DNA of 39,126 nucleotides, from NCBI GenBank assembly GCA_024400275.1, contig JAKSMY010000014.1, forward strand, positions 1 through 39,126, in the 5' to 3' direction. Shown in pieces: positions 1-8,767 of this stretch (position 1 is its first letter; each line of letters begins with the position of its first letter). Under the pieces are notes generated by a model. The model made no database searches. It had not been told where the DNA came from and saw only the letters and a list, made by a program, of their open reading frames with translations. The position numbers were made by a program, and so were the translations under genes. Source of the DNA: Paludibacteraceae bacterium. Lineage in GTDB: Bacteria > Bacteroidota > Bacteroidia > Bacteroidales > Paludibacteraceae.

Positions 1-263
1 CAGGTGCTTCTAAGGGCAAAACCGGTCGTGTACTGGAAGTGCTCGTAGAGAAACAGCGTGCTATCGTAGAGGGTGTCAATATGGTTAGCAAGGCTACCAA
101 ACCCAACGCAAAGAACCCACAAGGTGGGATTGTTAAAAAGGAAAGTCCTATCCATATTTCCAATCTTAACCCCGTAGAGAATGGTAAACCCGTTCGCGTA
201 GGGCGTGTGGAAAAGGATGGTAAACTGGTCCGTGTAAGTAAAAAAACAGGTAAAGAACTTTAA
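1..263 (+). CDS. rplX: 50S ribosomal protein L24 (uL24), 5' end cut by window edge
   Basis: The frame is open from base 3 and gives 86 residues, so roughly the first 20 residues lie outside the window. The visible N-terminal part [13 protein letters not shown] is the KOW motif of uL24, and the later [17 protein letters not shown] stretch is also typical of the family. L24 is an early assembly protein of the large subunit that binds 23S rRNA near its 5' end. A GTG at 39 could be mistaken for a start, but the KOW motif upstream of it shows that the real start is earlier. The stop is 3 bases before rplE, as expected inside the spc operon. Confidence 0.95.
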   Translation, partial: GASKGKTGRVLEVLVEKQRAIVEGVNMVSKATKPNAKNPQGGIVKKESPIHISNLNPVENGKPVRVGRVEKDGKLVRVSKKTGKEL

Positions 264-266
264 GCA

Positions 267-809
267 ATGAATACAGCAAGCATGAAACAAGATTATCAGG
301 AACGCATTGTGCCTATCCTGATGAAGGAGTTCAACTACACCACTGTTATGCAGTGCCCGAAACTCCAAAAAATCGTCCTCAATCAGGGACTTGGCGACGC
401 TGTGGCTGACAAGCATATCATTGACGTTGCTCAACAAGAAATGACTTTGATTGCCGGTCAAAAGGCCGTTGCTACAGTTTCTAAAAAGGATATCGCTAAC
501 TTCAAAGTTCGTAAAAAAATGCCTATCGGCGTTCGCGTAACCCTGCGTGGTAATCGTATGTACGAATTCTTGGAGCGTTTAGTTCGCGTTGCCCTGCCGC
601 GTATCCGCGACTTTAAAGGTATCGCTAATAAACTGGATGGCCGTGGTAATTATACCCTCGGTATCCAAGAGCAGATTATCTTCCCTGAAATCAACATTGA
701 TAACATTAGCAAACTGCTGGGTATGAATATTACATTCGTTACCACCGCACAAACAGATGAAGAGGGCTTCGCTCTGCTTCGCGAGTTTGGTTTGCCGTTC
801 AAGAAGTAA
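267..809 (+). CDS. rplE: 50S ribosomal protein L5 (uL5)
   Basis: 180 residues, the usual length for uL5. It carries the family signatures [17 protein letters not shown] near the N-terminus and the conserved [20 protein letters not shown] and QIIFPEIN blocks in the C-terminal half. L5 sits in the central protuberance of the large subunit, binds 5S rRNA and touches the P-site tRNA. The start at 267 follows rplX by 3 bases; an ATG five codons later (282) is a possible alternative. The gene stands between rplX and rpsN, the canonical spc operon order. Confidence 0.97.
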   Translation: MNTASMKQDYQERIVPILMKEFNYTTVMQCPKLQKIVLNQGLGDAVADKHIIDVAQQEMTLIAGQKAVATVSKKDIANFKVRKKMPIGVRVTLRGNRMYEFLERLVRVALPRIRDFKGIANKLDGRGNYTLGIQEQIIFPEINIDNISKLLGMNITFVTTAQTDEEGFALLREFGLPFKK

Positions 810-833
810 GTAACCTTTTAAACATAATCTATT

Positions 834-1103
834 ATGGCAAAAGAATGTATGAAAGCCCGCGAGGTTAAACGCGCTGCACTGGTTGCTAAATATGCTGCTA
901 AACGCGCTCAACTCCTCAAGGATGGAGATTATGAAGGTCTCCAAGCTCTTCCGAAGAACGCCAGTCCGGTTCGTTTGCACAATCGTTGCAAAATCACCGG
1001 TCGTCCGAAAGGTTACATGCGTGCATTCGGCCTGAGCCGTATTCAATTCCGTGAGATGGCCTCCAAAGGTCTTATCCCGGGCGTGAAGAAAGCTTCATGG
1101 TAA
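834..1103 (+). CDS. rpsN: 30S ribosomal protein S14 (uS14), zinc-independent long form
   Basis: 89 residues ending [11 protein letters not shown], with the uS14 core [17 protein letters not shown]14 belongs to the head of the small subunit. The protein has only isolated cysteines (residues 5 and about 60) and no CxxC pairs, so it is the longer form that folds without a zinc ribbon; the short zinc form is about 61 residues. Together with the cysteine-poor L36 in this operon, it means these two ribosomal proteins do not tie up zinc. It lies 24 bases after rplE. Confidence 0.97.
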   Translation: MAKECMKAREVKRAALVAKYAAKRAQLLKDGDYEGLQALPKNASPVRLHNRCKITGRPKGYMRAFGLSRIQFREMASKGLIPGVKKASW

Positions 1104-1127
1104 AATAAACTAAATTATTAAATAATG

Positions 1128-1142
1128 TCAGGATAGTCCTGA
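1128..1142 (+). other. Short perfect stem-loop in the rpsN-rpsH spacer
   Basis: TCAGGA, a 3-base TAG loop and TCCTGA form a perfect 6-base stem inside the 61-base spacer, with A/T-rich flanks that could extend it weakly. There is no following T tract strong enough for a terminator, and the operon clearly continues. A processing site or an element for translational control of rpsH is possible; nothing in the sequence decides between them. Confidence 0.3.
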
Positions 1143-1164
1143 TAATTTTAAAAACAACAAAAAA

Positions 1165-1560
1165 ATGACAGATCCTATCGCAGATTATCTCACTCGGTTG
1201 AGAAATGCAATCAAAGCCGGCCACCGTGTAGTGGAAGTGCCCGCTTCGAATCTGAAGAAAGAGATCACACGTATCTTGTTCGAGAAGGGTTATATCCTCT
1301 CGTACAAGTTCGTGGAAGATGGACCTCAAGGTACGATTAAGGTGGCCTTGAAGTATGATCCGGTTAACAAAGTTAACGCCATCAAGAGTTTACAACGTGT
1401 ATCGACCCCCGGTTTGCGTCAGTATGTAGGCTATCGTGAGATGCCTCGCGTATTGAACGGTCTGGGTATCGCCATCTTGAGCACCTCCAAAGGTGTGATG
1501 ACCAACAAAGAGGCTGCCGGCCTGAAGTTGGGTGGTGAGGTTATTTGTTACGTATATTAA
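1165..1560 (+). CDS. rpsH: 30S ribosomal protein S8 (uS8)
   Basis: 131 residues, standard length. The start MTDPIADYLTRLRNAIKAGH and the C-terminal STSKGVMTNKEAAGLKLGGE block are diagnostic of uS8. S8 is a primary binder of the 16S rRNA central domain; in Escherichia coli it is also the translational repressor of the spc operon. It follows the longest early spacer of this operon (61 bases), which contains a small stem-loop at 1128-1142. The start is preceded by an A-rich stretch without a Shine-Dalgarno sequence, the usual state in this phylum. Confidence 0.97.
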   Translation: MTDPIADYLTRLRNAIKAGHRVVEVPASNLKKEITRILFEKGYILSYKFVEDGPQGTIKVALKYDPVNKVNAIKSLQRVSTPGLRQYVGYREMPRVLNGLGIAILSTSKGVMTNKEAAGLKLGGEVICYVY

Positions 1561-1562
1561 TG

Positions 1563-1569
1563 AAGGAGG
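1563..1569 (+). promoter_or_regulatory. Strong Shine-Dalgarno sequence before rplF
   Basis: AAGGAGG lies 7 bases before the ATG at 1577, a textbook ribosome binding site. It fixes the rplF start against a longer open frame beginning at 1532 inside rpsH. Bacteroidota genes usually lack such sites, so this one stands out. A similar AAGGAG stands 7 bases before rpsE (2503-2508), and an AAAGGA precedes rplR. Confidence 0.7.
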
Positions 1570-1576
1570 ATTAGTT

Positions 1577-2137
1577 ATGTCAAGAATTGGTAAATTACCC
1601 ATCGCTATTCCTGCCGGCGTTACCGTAGCAGTTAGCTCTGAAAATGTTGTGACCGTTAAAGGTCCTAAAGGTGAACTTTCTCAAAAAGTTGACCCGACGA
1701 TTTCCGTTAATGTTGAAGGTGCCGTTTGCACAGTTTCTCGTCCTAACGATGAAAAACAAACTCGTGCAAATCATGGTTTGTATCGTGCGCTTATCCACAA
1801 TATGGTTTATGGAGTAAGCGAAGGCTACAAAGCAACACTTCAACTGCATGGTGTTGGCTTCCGTGTTGAGATGGCTCAAACCCCCAACACAATGAACTTT
1901 ACTCTGGGTTATACGCATCCTATTTATATGCAATTGCCTAAAGAGGTAAAAGTTGAAACAAAGACCGAACGTAACCAAGATCCGCTTATTATGCTTGAGT
2001 GCGCTGATAAACAGCTCCTCGGACAAATATGTGCAAAGATTCGTTCGTTCCGCAAACCGGAACCTTACAAAGGTAAGGGTGTTCTCTTCTTGGGTGAGGT
2101 CGTACGTCGTAAGGCAGGTAAATCTGCTGCTAAATAA
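1577..2137 (+). CDS. rplF: 50S ribosomal protein L6 (uL6)
   Basis: 186 residues starting MSRIGKLPIAIPAGV, the canonical uL6 N-terminus; a longer frame opens at 1532 but only by overlapping the end of rpsH. The middle holds VTVKGPKGELS, and the C-terminal half has the family's repeat of the fold, with QICAKIRSFRKPEPYKGKG. L6 lies at the base of the L7/L12 stalk near the factor-binding site. The gene has an unusually strong ribosome binding site for this phylum. Confidence 0.97.
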   Translation: MSRIGKLPIAIPAGVTVAVSSENVVTVKGPKGELSQKVDPTISVNVEGAVCTVSRPNDEKQTRANHGLYRALIHNMVYGVSEGYKATLQLHGVGFRVEMAQTPNTMNFTLGYTHPIYMQLPKEVKVETKTERNQDPLIMLECADKQLLGQICAKIRSFRKPEPYKGKGVLFLGEVVRRKAGKSAAK

Positions 2138-2154
2138 TAAGAAAGGAATAAGTT

Positions 2155-2499
2155 ATGGATAAGAAAATTGCAAGAAGAGCTAAAATTAAAGCTTCTATTC
2201 GTACTAAAGTTTCAGGTACTGCCGAGCAACCTCGTCTGACTGTATTCCGCTCGAATTGCCAGATTTATGCTCAAGTGATTGACGATGTTAAGGGTGTTAC
2301 ACTTGCCAGTGCTTCTTCTCTTAATATCAAGGATAAAATGACTAAAACAGAAAAAGCCAAAAAGGTCGGTGCCGCTATCGCTGAAGCTGCTAAAGCTGCA
2401 GGCATAGAAGCCGTTGTGTTTGACCGTAATGGCTATCTGTATCATGGTCGTGTACAAACATTAGCAGACGCAGCTCGCGAAGCTGGTCTTAAATTCTAA
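2155..2499 (+). CDS. rplR: 50S ribosomal protein L18 (uL18)
   Basis: 114 residues with the basic N-terminus [19 protein letters not shown], the PRLTVFRSN block and the C-terminal [19 protein letters not shown], all typical of bacterial uL18. It binds 5S rRNA together with L5 and helps to anchor it in the central protuberance. It follows rplF by 17 bases with an AAAGGA ahead of the ATG. Confidence 0.97.
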   Translation: MDKKIARRAKIKASIRTKVSGTAEQPRLTVFRSNCQIYAQVIDDVKGVTLASASSLNIKDKMTKTEKAKKVGAAIAEAAKAAGIEAVVFDRNGYLYHGRVQTLADAAREAGLKF

Positions 2500-2515
2500 A
2501 ACAAGGAGACTGTAT

Positions 2516-3022
2516 ATGAATCGAGTAAAATCAACACAAGACTTGGAACTCAAGGAGCGCCTTGTCGCTGTAAACCGCGTAACTAAAGTTACGAAAGGTG
2601 GACGTACTATGACCTTTGCAGCCATCGTTGTTGTAGGTAATGAAAATGGTATCGTTGGTTGGGGTCTGGGTAAAGCCGGTGAGGTGCAGGCCGCTATCCA
2701 AAAAGGTACTGAATCTGCTAAGAAGAACCTGATTCAGGTTCCTGTACTGAAAGGAACTGTTCCTCATGAGCAATATGCTAAATTCGGTGGAGCCCGTGTT
2801 TATCTTGAGCCTGCAACGCACGGTACCGGTGTGAAAGCCGGTGGCGCTATGCGTGCCGTTCTGGAGAGTGCCGGTGTAACGGATATTTTGGCAAAAGCTA
2901 AAGGAAGTTCCAATCCTCACAACTTGGTAAAAGCCACCATTCTGGCACTCAGCGAAATGCGTGACGCTCGCCAAGTAGCTCAAAATCGTGGCGTGAGCCT
3001 CGATGTAGTGTTTAACGGTTAA
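2516..3022 (+). CDS. rpsE: 30S ribosomal protein S5 (uS5)
   Basis: 168 residues. The N-terminal double-stranded-RNA-binding part includes [20 protein letters not shown], and the C-terminal part includes [19 protein letters not shown] and [16 protein letters not shown], both hallmarks of uS5. S5 lines the mRNA entry channel and affects decoding accuracy. An AAGGAG 7 bases before the ATG is a real Shine-Dalgarno site. It is followed by the short rpmD gene after 14 bases. Confidence 0.97.
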   Translation: MNRVKSTQDLELKERLVAVNRVTKVTKGGRTMTFAAIVVVGNENGIVGWGLGKAGEVQAAIQKGTESAKKNLIQVPVLKGTVPHEQYAKFGGARVYLEPATHGTGVKAGGAMRAVLESAGVTDILAKAKGSSNPHNLVKATILALSEMRDARQVAQNRGVSLDVVFNG

Positions 3023-3036
3023 AATTCATTAAGACT

Positions 3037-3213
3037 ATGGCGAAGATTAAAATTCAACAAGTTCGCAGCATTATCAAATGCTCGAAGAATCAAAAACTGA
3101 CCATGCAGGCTCTCGGCCTGAAGAAAATGAATCAAGTCGTTGAACATGAAGCTACTCCTGCCATCCTTGGCATGGTGGAAAATGTGAAACACTTGGTAAA
3201 AGTTATTGACTAA
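3037..3213 (+). CDS. rpmD: 50S ribosomal protein L30 (uL30)
   Basis: A 58-residue frame that fills the gap between rpsE and rplO. It begins MAKIKIQQVRSIIKCSKNQ and ends VENVKHLVKVID; the length, the basic N-terminus and the LGLKKMNQVVEHE segment match bacterial uL30. L30 is a small peripheral protein of the large subunit. The position rpsE-rpmD-rplO is the standard order, which strengthens the call for such a short protein. Confidence 0.95.
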   Translation: MAKIKIQQVRSIIKCSKNQKLTMQALGLKKMNQVVEHEATPAILGMVENVKHLVKVID

Positions 3214-3231
3214 TTAAATTACTGAAGCATT

Positions 3232-3678
3232 ATGGAATTACATAATTTAACTCCGGCTGCAGGTTCAGTAAAGACTGCCAAACGTATCGGTCGTGGTGCC
3301 GGTTCGGGTCTTGGCGGAACTTCTACCCGCGGACACAAAGGTGCTCAATCGCGTTCGGGTTATTCCAAGAAAATTGGTTTCGAAGGCGGTCAGATGCCTA
3401 TGCAACGTCGTTTGCCTAAATTTGGTTTCAAGAACATCAATCGTGTGGAATATAAGGCCATTAACCTCAATATCCTGCAACAATTGGCAGAGACCAAGAA
3501 ATTGGAAGTTATTGGATTACCTGAACTCTTTGAAGCTGGTTTTATTAACAAATCGATGCTTGTTAAAATTCTTGGTAACGGCACTTTAACTGCCAAGTTG
3601 ACGGTTAAAGCTAATGCTTTCTCTAAGAGTGCTGAGGCAGCTATTACCGCTGCCGGTGGTTCGATTGAAAAAATCTAA
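3232..3678 (+). CDS. rplO: 50S ribosomal protein L15 (uL15)
   Basis: 148 residues. The glycine- and arginine-rich N-terminal extension, with KRIGRGAGSGLGGTSTRGHKG and FEGGQMPMQRRLPKFGF, is the classical uL15 signature that threads into 23S rRNA. The globular C-terminal part ends in KSAEAAITAAGGSIEKI. The gene lies 18 bases after rpmD and 12 before secY, as in most bacterial spc operons. Confidence 0.97.
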   Translation: MELHNLTPAAGSVKTAKRIGRGAGSGLGGTSTRGHKGAQSRSGYSKKIGFEGGQMPMQRRLPKFGFKNINRVEYKAINLNILQQLAETKKLEVIGLPELFEAGFINKSMLVKILGNGTLTAKLTVKANAFSKSAEAAITAAGGSIEKI

Positions 3679-3690
3679 TAAACAACGATT

Positions 3691-5034
3691 ATGCGTAAAT
3701 TTTTAGAAACAATCCAAAATATCTGGAAGATAGAAGACCTCCGCAATCGTCTTTTGACCACATTATTGTTTGTGCTCATTTATCGTTTCGGTTCGTTTAT
3801 CGTCCTTCCCGGTATTGATCCAACAGCCTTGACTGCCCTTAAAGGGCAAACAGCCGGAGGCTTGATGGCTCTTCTGGATATGTTTTCCGGCGGTGCGTTC
3901 TCAAACGCTTCCGTATTTGCCTTGGGTATTATGCCCTACATCTCGGCAAGTATCGTAGTGCAACTGCTCACGATTGCGGTACCTTACTTCCAGAAAATGC
4001 AAAAAGAAGGTGAATCCGGTCGTCAGAAAATGAACCAGATTACGCGCTATCTGACTGTGGCTATTCTGCTGTTCCAAGGTCCGAGTTATTTGGTAAACTT
4101 AAGTGTTCAGATGGCTCAAGCAGGGCAAAGTTTGGCTATTGGTTTGAACTGGTTCACCCTTTCATCAACTGTCATTTTGTGTGCAGGTTCGATGTTTGTG
4201 ATGTGGCTGGGTGAGCGTATTACCGATCGTGGTGTAGGTAATGGTATTTCATTCATTATCTTGATTGGTATTATTGCCCGTTTCCCCGCTGCGCTGGTTC
4301 AAGAGTTCTCGTCGCGTTTGAACGATGCAGGTGGTGGTTTGGTAGTTTTCATTGCCGAAATCATTATCATGTTACTCGTTTTCGCGTTCGCTATCCTATT
4401 GGTACAGGGTACACGTAAAATACCTGTACAGTACGCAAAACGCGTAATGGGCAATAAGCAATATGGTGGAGTGCGTCAGTACATCCCGTTGAAAGTGAAT
4501 GCTGCCAATGTGATGCCTATCATTTTCGCACAAGCTATTATGTTTATTCCTATTGCAGTCGCCGGCTTCCGTGCTGACGGATCAAGTTGGTGGGTGCGTA
4601 CGTTTATGGATAACAACTCGTTCGGCTATAATGTTGTATTTGCTATTCTCATTATCGCGTTTACCTATTTTTACACTGCGATTATTATCAATCCCGTTCA
4701 AATGGCAGAAAACCTGAAGTTGAACAATGGATTTATTCCCGGTGTTAAACCCGGTAAAAAGACGGCTGAGTATATCGATACAATTATGTCACGTATTACC
4801 TTGCCCGGCAGTATTTTGTTGGCTATCATTGCTGTGCTTCCTGCTTTTGCACGTCTCTTTGGCGTGTCCATGAGTTTTGCACAGTTCTTTGGTGGCACTT
4901 CGCTGCTGATTATGGTAGGTGTAATCCTGGATACATTGCAGCAAATCGAGTCTCATCTCTTGATGCGTCACTATGACGGCTTCTTTGAAGGCGGTATGCG
5001 TATTAAGGGACGCTCGGGTGCTATGGCTTATTAA
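3691..5034 (+). CDS. secY: Preprotein translocase subunit SecY
   Basis: 447 residues with about ten hydrophobic segments, the core channel of the Sec translocon in the inner membrane. Recognisable family blocks are FIVLPGIDPTAL, the first periplasmic/plug region with LLDMFSGGAFSNASVFALGI, the loop MQKEGESGRQKMNQITRY, and the C-terminal cytoplasmic loop ending GGMRIKGRSGAMAY. Its place in the ribosomal operon between rplO and map is conserved. The start is 12 bases after rplO. Confidence 0.97.
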   Translation: MRKFLETIQNIWKIEDLRNRLLTTLLFVLIYRFGSFIVLPGIDPTALTALKGQTAGGLMALLDMFSGGAFSNASVFALGIMPYISASIVVQLLTIAVPYFQKMQKEGESGRQKMNQITRYLTVAILLFQGPSYLVNLSVQMAQAGQSLAIGLNWFTLSSTVILCAGSMFVMWLGERITDRGVGNGISFIILIGIIARFPAALVQEFSSRLNDAGGGLVVFIAEIIIMLLVFAFAILLVQGTRKIPVQYAKRVMGNKQYGGVRQYIPLKVNAANVMPIIFAQAIMFIPIAVAGFRADGSSWWVRTFMDNNSFGYNVVFAILIIAFTYFYTAIIINPVQMAENLKLNNGFIPGVKPGKKTAEYIDTIMSRITLPGSILLAIIAVLPAFARLFGVSMSFAQFFGGTSLLIMVGVILDTLQQIESHLLMRHYDGFFEGGMRIKGRSGAMAY

Positions 5035-5036
5035 GT

Positions 5037-5822
5037 ATGATCTATCTTAAGACAAACGAAGAAGTCGAGCTCCTGCGTAAAAGCAATCAACTCTTGGGAA
5101 TGGCTTATGGCGAAGTTGCCAAAGCCATTGCCCCGGGGGTAAGCACCGCTGAATTGGACAAGATAGCGCACGATTTTATTTGTGACCACGGAGGTGTACC
5201 CTCTTGCTTGGGTTACGAAGATTATCCCGCCACGCTTTGTACTTCAGTTAATTGCGAGGTTGTGCATGGTATCCCCTCTAAGGATGTAGTATTGAAAGAC
5301 GGCGACATTGTGTCGGTTGACGGTTGCGTATTGCTGAATGGCTTTCATGCCGATTCTGCTTATACCTTTCCGGTTGGCAACGTCAGCGATGATGTGATGC
5401 GCCTGATGAAAACGACAAAAGAATGTTTATACCTTGGTATTGAACAGGCTGTTACGGGTCATCGTTTGGGTGACATAGGTTTCGCCATTCAAAACCATGC
5501 TGAGGAAGCCGGATATTCGGTGTGCCGCGAGTATGTAGGTCATGGAATCGGACGCGATATGCACGAAGATCCTGAAGTTTGCAACTATGGTCGTCGAGGT
5601 AACGGTATTGTTCTCAAATCAGGTATGACGCTTGCCATTGAACCGATGATTTTAATGGGACGTAAAAACATTATATTAGAGGAAGATGGTTGGACGGCCC
5701 GTACTGCTGACCGCAAGCCTGCTGCTCATTATGAATTAAGCGTGTGCGTGCGTAACGGCAAAGCGGACATACTATCCACATTCGACTATATTCAACAAGT
5801 ATTAAAAGATAGATTTATTTAA
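5037..5822 (+). CDS. map: Methionine aminopeptidase, type I
   Basis: 261 residues, a pita-bread fold enzyme that removes the initiator methionine from new proteins in the cytoplasm. All expected metal ligands are present: the two aspartates in [17 protein letters not shown], the histidine in [16 protein letters not shown], the glutamate in [11 protein letters not shown] and the last glutamate in AHYELSVCV. The substrate-side histidine is in CEVVHGIP. The gene starts 2 bases after the secY stop, so translation is probably coupled; secY-map-infA is a standard order. Confidence 0.96.
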   Translation: MIYLKTNEEVELLRKSNQLLGMAYGEVAKAIAPGVSTAELDKIAHDFICDHGGVPSCLGYEDYPATLCTSVNCEVVHGIPSKDVVLKDGDIVSVDGCVLLNGFHADSAYTFPVGNVSDDVMRLMKTTKECLYLGIEQAVTGHRLGDIGFAIQNHAEEAGYSVCREYVGHGIGRDMHEDPEVCNYGRRGNGIVLKSGMTLAIEPMILMGRKNIILEEDGWTARTADRKPAAHYELSVCVRNGKADILSTFDYIQQVLKDRFI

Positions 5823-5826
5823 AACT

Positions 5827-6045
5827 ATGGCAAAACAAGATGCAATTGAAGTAGATGGAACAATCACGGAGGCTCTCTCCAATGCTATGTTCCGTGTACA
5901 ACTGGAAAGTGGTCATGTTATAATCGCTAACATCTCCGGTAAAATGCGTATGCATTATATCAAGATTTTACCGGGTGACCGTGTAAAGGTTGAGATGAGC
6001 CCTTATGATTTGACACGCGGAAGAATATCTTTCCGATATAAATAA
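5827..6045 (+). CDS. infA: Translation initiation factor IF-1
   Basis: 72 residues, a single S1-type OB fold. The sequence [20 protein letters not shown] followed by [20 protein letters not shown] and [18 protein letters not shown] is nearly invariant in IF-1. It binds the A site of the small subunit during initiation. The gene starts 4 bases after map. Confidence 0.97.
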   Translation: MAKQDAIEVDGTITEALSNAMFRVQLESGHVIIANISGKMRMHYIKILPGDRVKVEMSPYDLTRGRISFRYK

Positions 6046-6075
6046 AATAACTCAAAACTTTTAACAAAAATTTGT

Positions 6076-6192
6076 ATGAAGGTACGAGCATCTATTAAAA
6101 AGCGCAATGCGGATTGTAAAATTGTACGCCGCAAAGGCAAGCTTTATGTAATTAACAAAAAAGAACCCAAAATGAAAATGCGTCAGGGATAA
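6076..6192 (+). CDS. rpmJ: 50S ribosomal protein L36 (bL36), cysteine-poor form
   Basis: A 38-residue frame, [17 protein letters not shown] at the start and KMKMRQG at the end, exactly the size and termini of bL36. Zinc-binding L36 has three cysteines and a histidine; here only one cysteine (residue 14) remains, with asparagine and methionine at the other places, so zinc binding is lost. This form is common in Bacteroidota. The gene lies between infA and rpsM, its usual place. Confidence 0.95.
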   Translation: MKVRASIKKRNADCKIVRRKGKLYVINKKEPKMKMRQG

Positions 6193-6238
6193 CATTTTCA
6201 GATTGGTAACTATTTAATTAATCCCAAAGTAAATAATT

Positions 6239-6619
6239 ATGGCTATAAGAATTGTCGGTGTAGATCTGCCGCAGAACAAGTGCGGTGAAGTCGGATTGAC
6301 TTACATCTACGGATTAGGTCGTTCAAGCGCAAAGAAAATCTTGGCTGAAGCAGGCGTTGACCCAAGCATTAAAGTACAAGATTGGACGGACGACCAAGCA
6401 GCTAAAATTCGTGAGATCATCGGTTCGAAGTACAAAGTAGAAGGTGATCTTCGTTCAGAAACCCAGTTAAACATCAAACGTTTGATGGATATCGGTTGTT
6501 ACCGTGGCGTCCGTCATCGTCTTGGTTTACCTGTTCGTGGTCAATCTACCAAGAACAACGCTCGTACGCGTAAGGGTAAAAAGAAGACGGTTGCTAACAA
6601 GAAAAAAGCAACTAAGTAA
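6239..6619 (+). CDS. rpsM: 30S ribosomal protein S13 (uS13)
   Basis: 126 residues. The N-terminal [21 protein letters not shown], the helix-two-turns-helix body with [22 protein letters not shown], and the very basic C-terminal tail [17 protein letters not shown] identify uS13. It forms inter-subunit bridges from the head of the small subunit. It opens the alpha-operon part of the cluster, 46 bases after rpmJ. Confidence 0.97.
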   Translation: MAIRIVGVDLPQNKCGEVGLTYIYGLGRSSAKKILAEAGVDPSIKVQDWTDDQAAKIREIIGSKYKVEGDLRSETQLNIKRLMDIGCYRGVRHRLGLPVRGQSTKNNARTRKGKKKTVANKKKATK

Positions 6620-6652
6620 TTATCAACAACCAATTAAAATCTATCTACAATT

Positions 6653-7042
6653 ATGGCAAAGAAAACTGTTGCAGCTAAGAAGCGCGTTGTAAAGATTGAC
6701 GGTGTTGGTCAATTGCACGTTATGTCTTCTTTCAACAATGTTATTGTAACGATGGCAAACGGAGATGGTCAGGTTATCAGCTGGTCTTCAGCCGGTAAGA
6801 TGGGCTTCCGTGGTTCTAAAAAGAATACCCCGTACGCAGCTCAAATGGCAGCTGCAGACTGCGGTAAAGTAGCATTCGACCTTGGTTTGCGTAAGGTTAA
6901 GGCTTACGTCAAAGGTCCCGGTCAAGGACGTGAGAGCGCTATCCGCGCTTGCGTGGCAGCCGGTATTGAAGTAACTGAGATTATTGACGTTACTCCTATG
7001 CCTCATAACGGATGTCGTCCTCCGAAACGTCGTCGTGTATAA
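6653..7042 (+). CDS. rpsK: 30S ribosomal protein S11 (uS11)
   Basis: 129 residues with the uS11 blocks [47 protein letters not shown] and the C-terminal [18 protein letters not shown]11 sits on the small-subunit platform and contacts mRNA at the exit side. It follows rpsM by 33 bases. After it comes a 98-base spacer filled by a repeat array, the longest spacer in this operon. Confidence 0.97.
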   Translation: MAKKTVAAKKRVVKIDGVGQLHVMSSFNNVIVTMANGDGQVISWSSAGKMGFRGSKKNTPYAAQMAAADCGKVAFDLGLRKVKAYVKGPGQGRESAIRACVAAGIEVTEIIDVTPMPHNGCRPPKRRRV

Positions 7043-7054
7043 GATTAATTAATA

Positions 7055-7126
7055 GTTTAGCAAGTTGAGCAAGTTGAGCATGTTTAGGCTAAACTGGTTA
7101 AACCCGCTAAACCCGTTAAACCCGTT
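7055..7126 (+). repeat. Nine-base repeat array, inverted halves, rpsK-rpsD spacer
   Basis: Eight consecutive 9-base units fill the spacer. The first four read GTTTAGCAA, GTTGAGCAA, GTTGAGCAT, GTTTAGGCT. The next four read in the opposite sense (AAACTGGTT, AAACCCGCT, AAACCCGTT, AAACCCGTT). The centre, 7082-7094, is the palindrome GTTTAGGCTAAAC, so the transcript can fold into a long imperfect hairpin just before rpsD. The same unit family occurs in frame inside the RelA-like gene at 20973-21053. Confidence 0.85.
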
Positions 7127-7140
7127 AAATATAACAAATT

Positions 7141-7746
7141 ATGGCAAGATATACTGGACCCAAATCGCGTATTGCACGCCGTTTCGGTGAACCGATATTT
7201 GGTCCGGACAAAGCGTTAGAAAAGCGCAATTACGCTCCCGGACAGCATGGCATTAACCGCCGCAAGAAGAATTCTGAGTATGGTACTCAGTTAGCAGAGA
7301 AACAGAAAGCTAAATACACTTACGGTGTATTGGAGCGTCAGTTCCGCCTTTTGTTTGCTCAGGCAAGTCGTCAAAAAGGTATTACCGGTGAGATTTTGAT
7401 TCAATTATTGGAGTCTCGTCTGGATAATATCGTTTATCGTTTAGGAATTGCTCCTACGCGTGCTGCTGCACGTCAGATGGTAAACCACTGTCACATCACA
7501 GTAGATGGTAAAGTGGTTAATATTCCTTCGTTCCAAGTTAAACCGGGCATGATTGTGGCTGTTCGTGAGAAAGCCAAATCTTTGGAAGTAATTGCTGCTT
7601 CTTTGGAAGGATTCAATCATGGCAAATATAGCTGGTTGGAATGGGATGAAGCTCAAAAAGCAGGTAAATATCTGAATGTTCCTGCTCGTGAGGAAATTCC
7701 GGAGAATATTAAGGAGCAATTAATCGTTGAGTTGTATAGTAAATAA
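7141..7746 (+). CDS. rpsD: 30S ribosomal protein S4 (uS4)
   Basis: 201 residues. The N-terminus [21 protein letters not shown], the R-rich linker [18 protein letters not shown] and the S4 RNA-binding domain [26 protein letters not shown] are unmistakable. S4 nucleates assembly of the 16S rRNA 5' domain; in E. coli it also represses its own operon by binding the mRNA leader. The hairpin-forming repeat array just upstream is therefore placed where such control could act, although no S4 site can be recognised. Confidence 0.97.
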   Translation: MARYTGPKSRIARRFGEPIFGPDKALEKRNYAPGQHGINRRKKNSEYGTQLAEKQKAKYTYGVLERQFRLLFAQASRQKGITGEILIQLLESRLDNIVYRLGIAPTRAAARQMVNHCHITVDGKVVNIPSFQVKPGMIVAVREKAKSLEVIAASLEGFNHGKYSWLEWDEAQKAGKYLNVPAREEIPENIKEQLIVELYSK

Positions 7747-7757
7747 AAATTAAATTC

Positions 7758-8750
7758 ATGGCAATATTAGATTTTATAAAACCTGACAAGGTAATCATGT
7801 TGGAATCGAGCAATACGAAAGGAACATTTGAGTTTCGTCCGCTCGAGCCGGGTTATGGTATCACGGTAGGTAACGCAATCCGTCGTGTGCTGTTAAGCTC
7901 ATTAGAAGGATATGCTATCTGCTCGATCAAGATCAATGGTATTGATCATGAATTTGCTACTATCCCGGGCGTTATTACAGACGTCACCAACTTGATTTTG
8001 AATCTTAAGCAAGTCCGTCTTGTCCGTAAGGAGGGTATGGATGTAGAGAGTGAAACAGCAACGCTCCGCGTACGCAAGTCTCAGGCTTTCAAAGCAGGAG
8101 ATTTGAATGCCGCTTTGCAGAACTTCGAAGCTCTGAATACCGACCTTTTGTTGGCAGAAATGGATATTACTGCTGATTTTGAAATCACGCTAACAATCAA
8201 TAAGGGGCGCGGATATGTGCCTGCAGACGAGAATCGTAACGAAAATGATCCTATCGGAACATTAGCCATAGATTCTATCTACACGCCAATTCGTAACGTC
8301 AAAATCGCTATTGAACCGTATCGTGTAGAACAACGTACGGACTACGAGAAACTCTCATTGGAGATTTTGACAGATGGTTCTATTAGCCCGAAAGATGCTT
8401 TGAAAGAGGCTGCTAAAATCTTGATTTATCACTTCATGCTCTTCAGTGATGAACGTATCATCTTGGAGGAAGAGACTATCAAGAATAATAGTGCATTGGA
8501 CGAAGAGATTCTTCACATGCGCCAGTTGCTCAATCAACGTCTGCAGGACATGGACCTCAGTGTACGTGCTCTTAACTGCTTGAAAGCCGCCGAAGTGGAT
8601 ACTTTGGGTGCTTTGGTTAAATACCACCGTTCCGACTTGTTGAAGTTCCGTAACTTTGGTAAGAAGTCTCTTACCGAACTGGACGAACTGCTGGAGCGCA
8701 ATGGTTTGGCCTTTGGCATGGATATTAGCAGATACAGACTCAATGAATAA
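7758..8750 (+). CDS. rpoA: DNA-directed RNA polymerase subunit alpha
   Basis: 330 residues. The N-terminal assembly domain shows [24 protein letters not shown], and the C-terminal domain (about residues 255-325) shows [25 protein letters not shown] helices and [16 protein letters not shown], the UP-element and activator contact surface. The length is normal. It follows rpsD by 11 bases and precedes rplQ by 17, the classical alpha-operon end. Confidence 0.97.
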   Translation: MAILDFIKPDKVIMLESSNTKGTFEFRPLEPGYGITVGNAIRRVLLSSLEGYAICSIKINGIDHEFATIPGVITDVTNLILNLKQVRLVRKEGMDVESETATLRVRKSQAFKAGDLNAALQNFEALNTDLLLAEMDITADFEITLTINKGRGYVPADENRNENDPIGTLAIDSIYTPIRNVKIAIEPYRVEQRTDYEKLSLEILTDGSISPKDALKEAAKILIYHFMLFSDERIILEEETIKNNSALDEEILHMRQLLNQRLQDMDLSVRALNCLKAAEVDTLGALVKYHRSDLLKFRNFGKKSLTELDELLERNGLAFGMDISRYRLNE

Positions 8751-8767
8751 TTAAAAAACTAAACAAA

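Noticed and set aside
1128..1142. Terminator between rpsN and rpsH
   Set aside because: The stem is only 6 bases without a T run, and the operon continues with tight spacing.
7055..7126. CRISPR-like array
   Set aside because: Units are 9 bases with no spacers between them and no cas genes are near; the same holds for 20973-21053.
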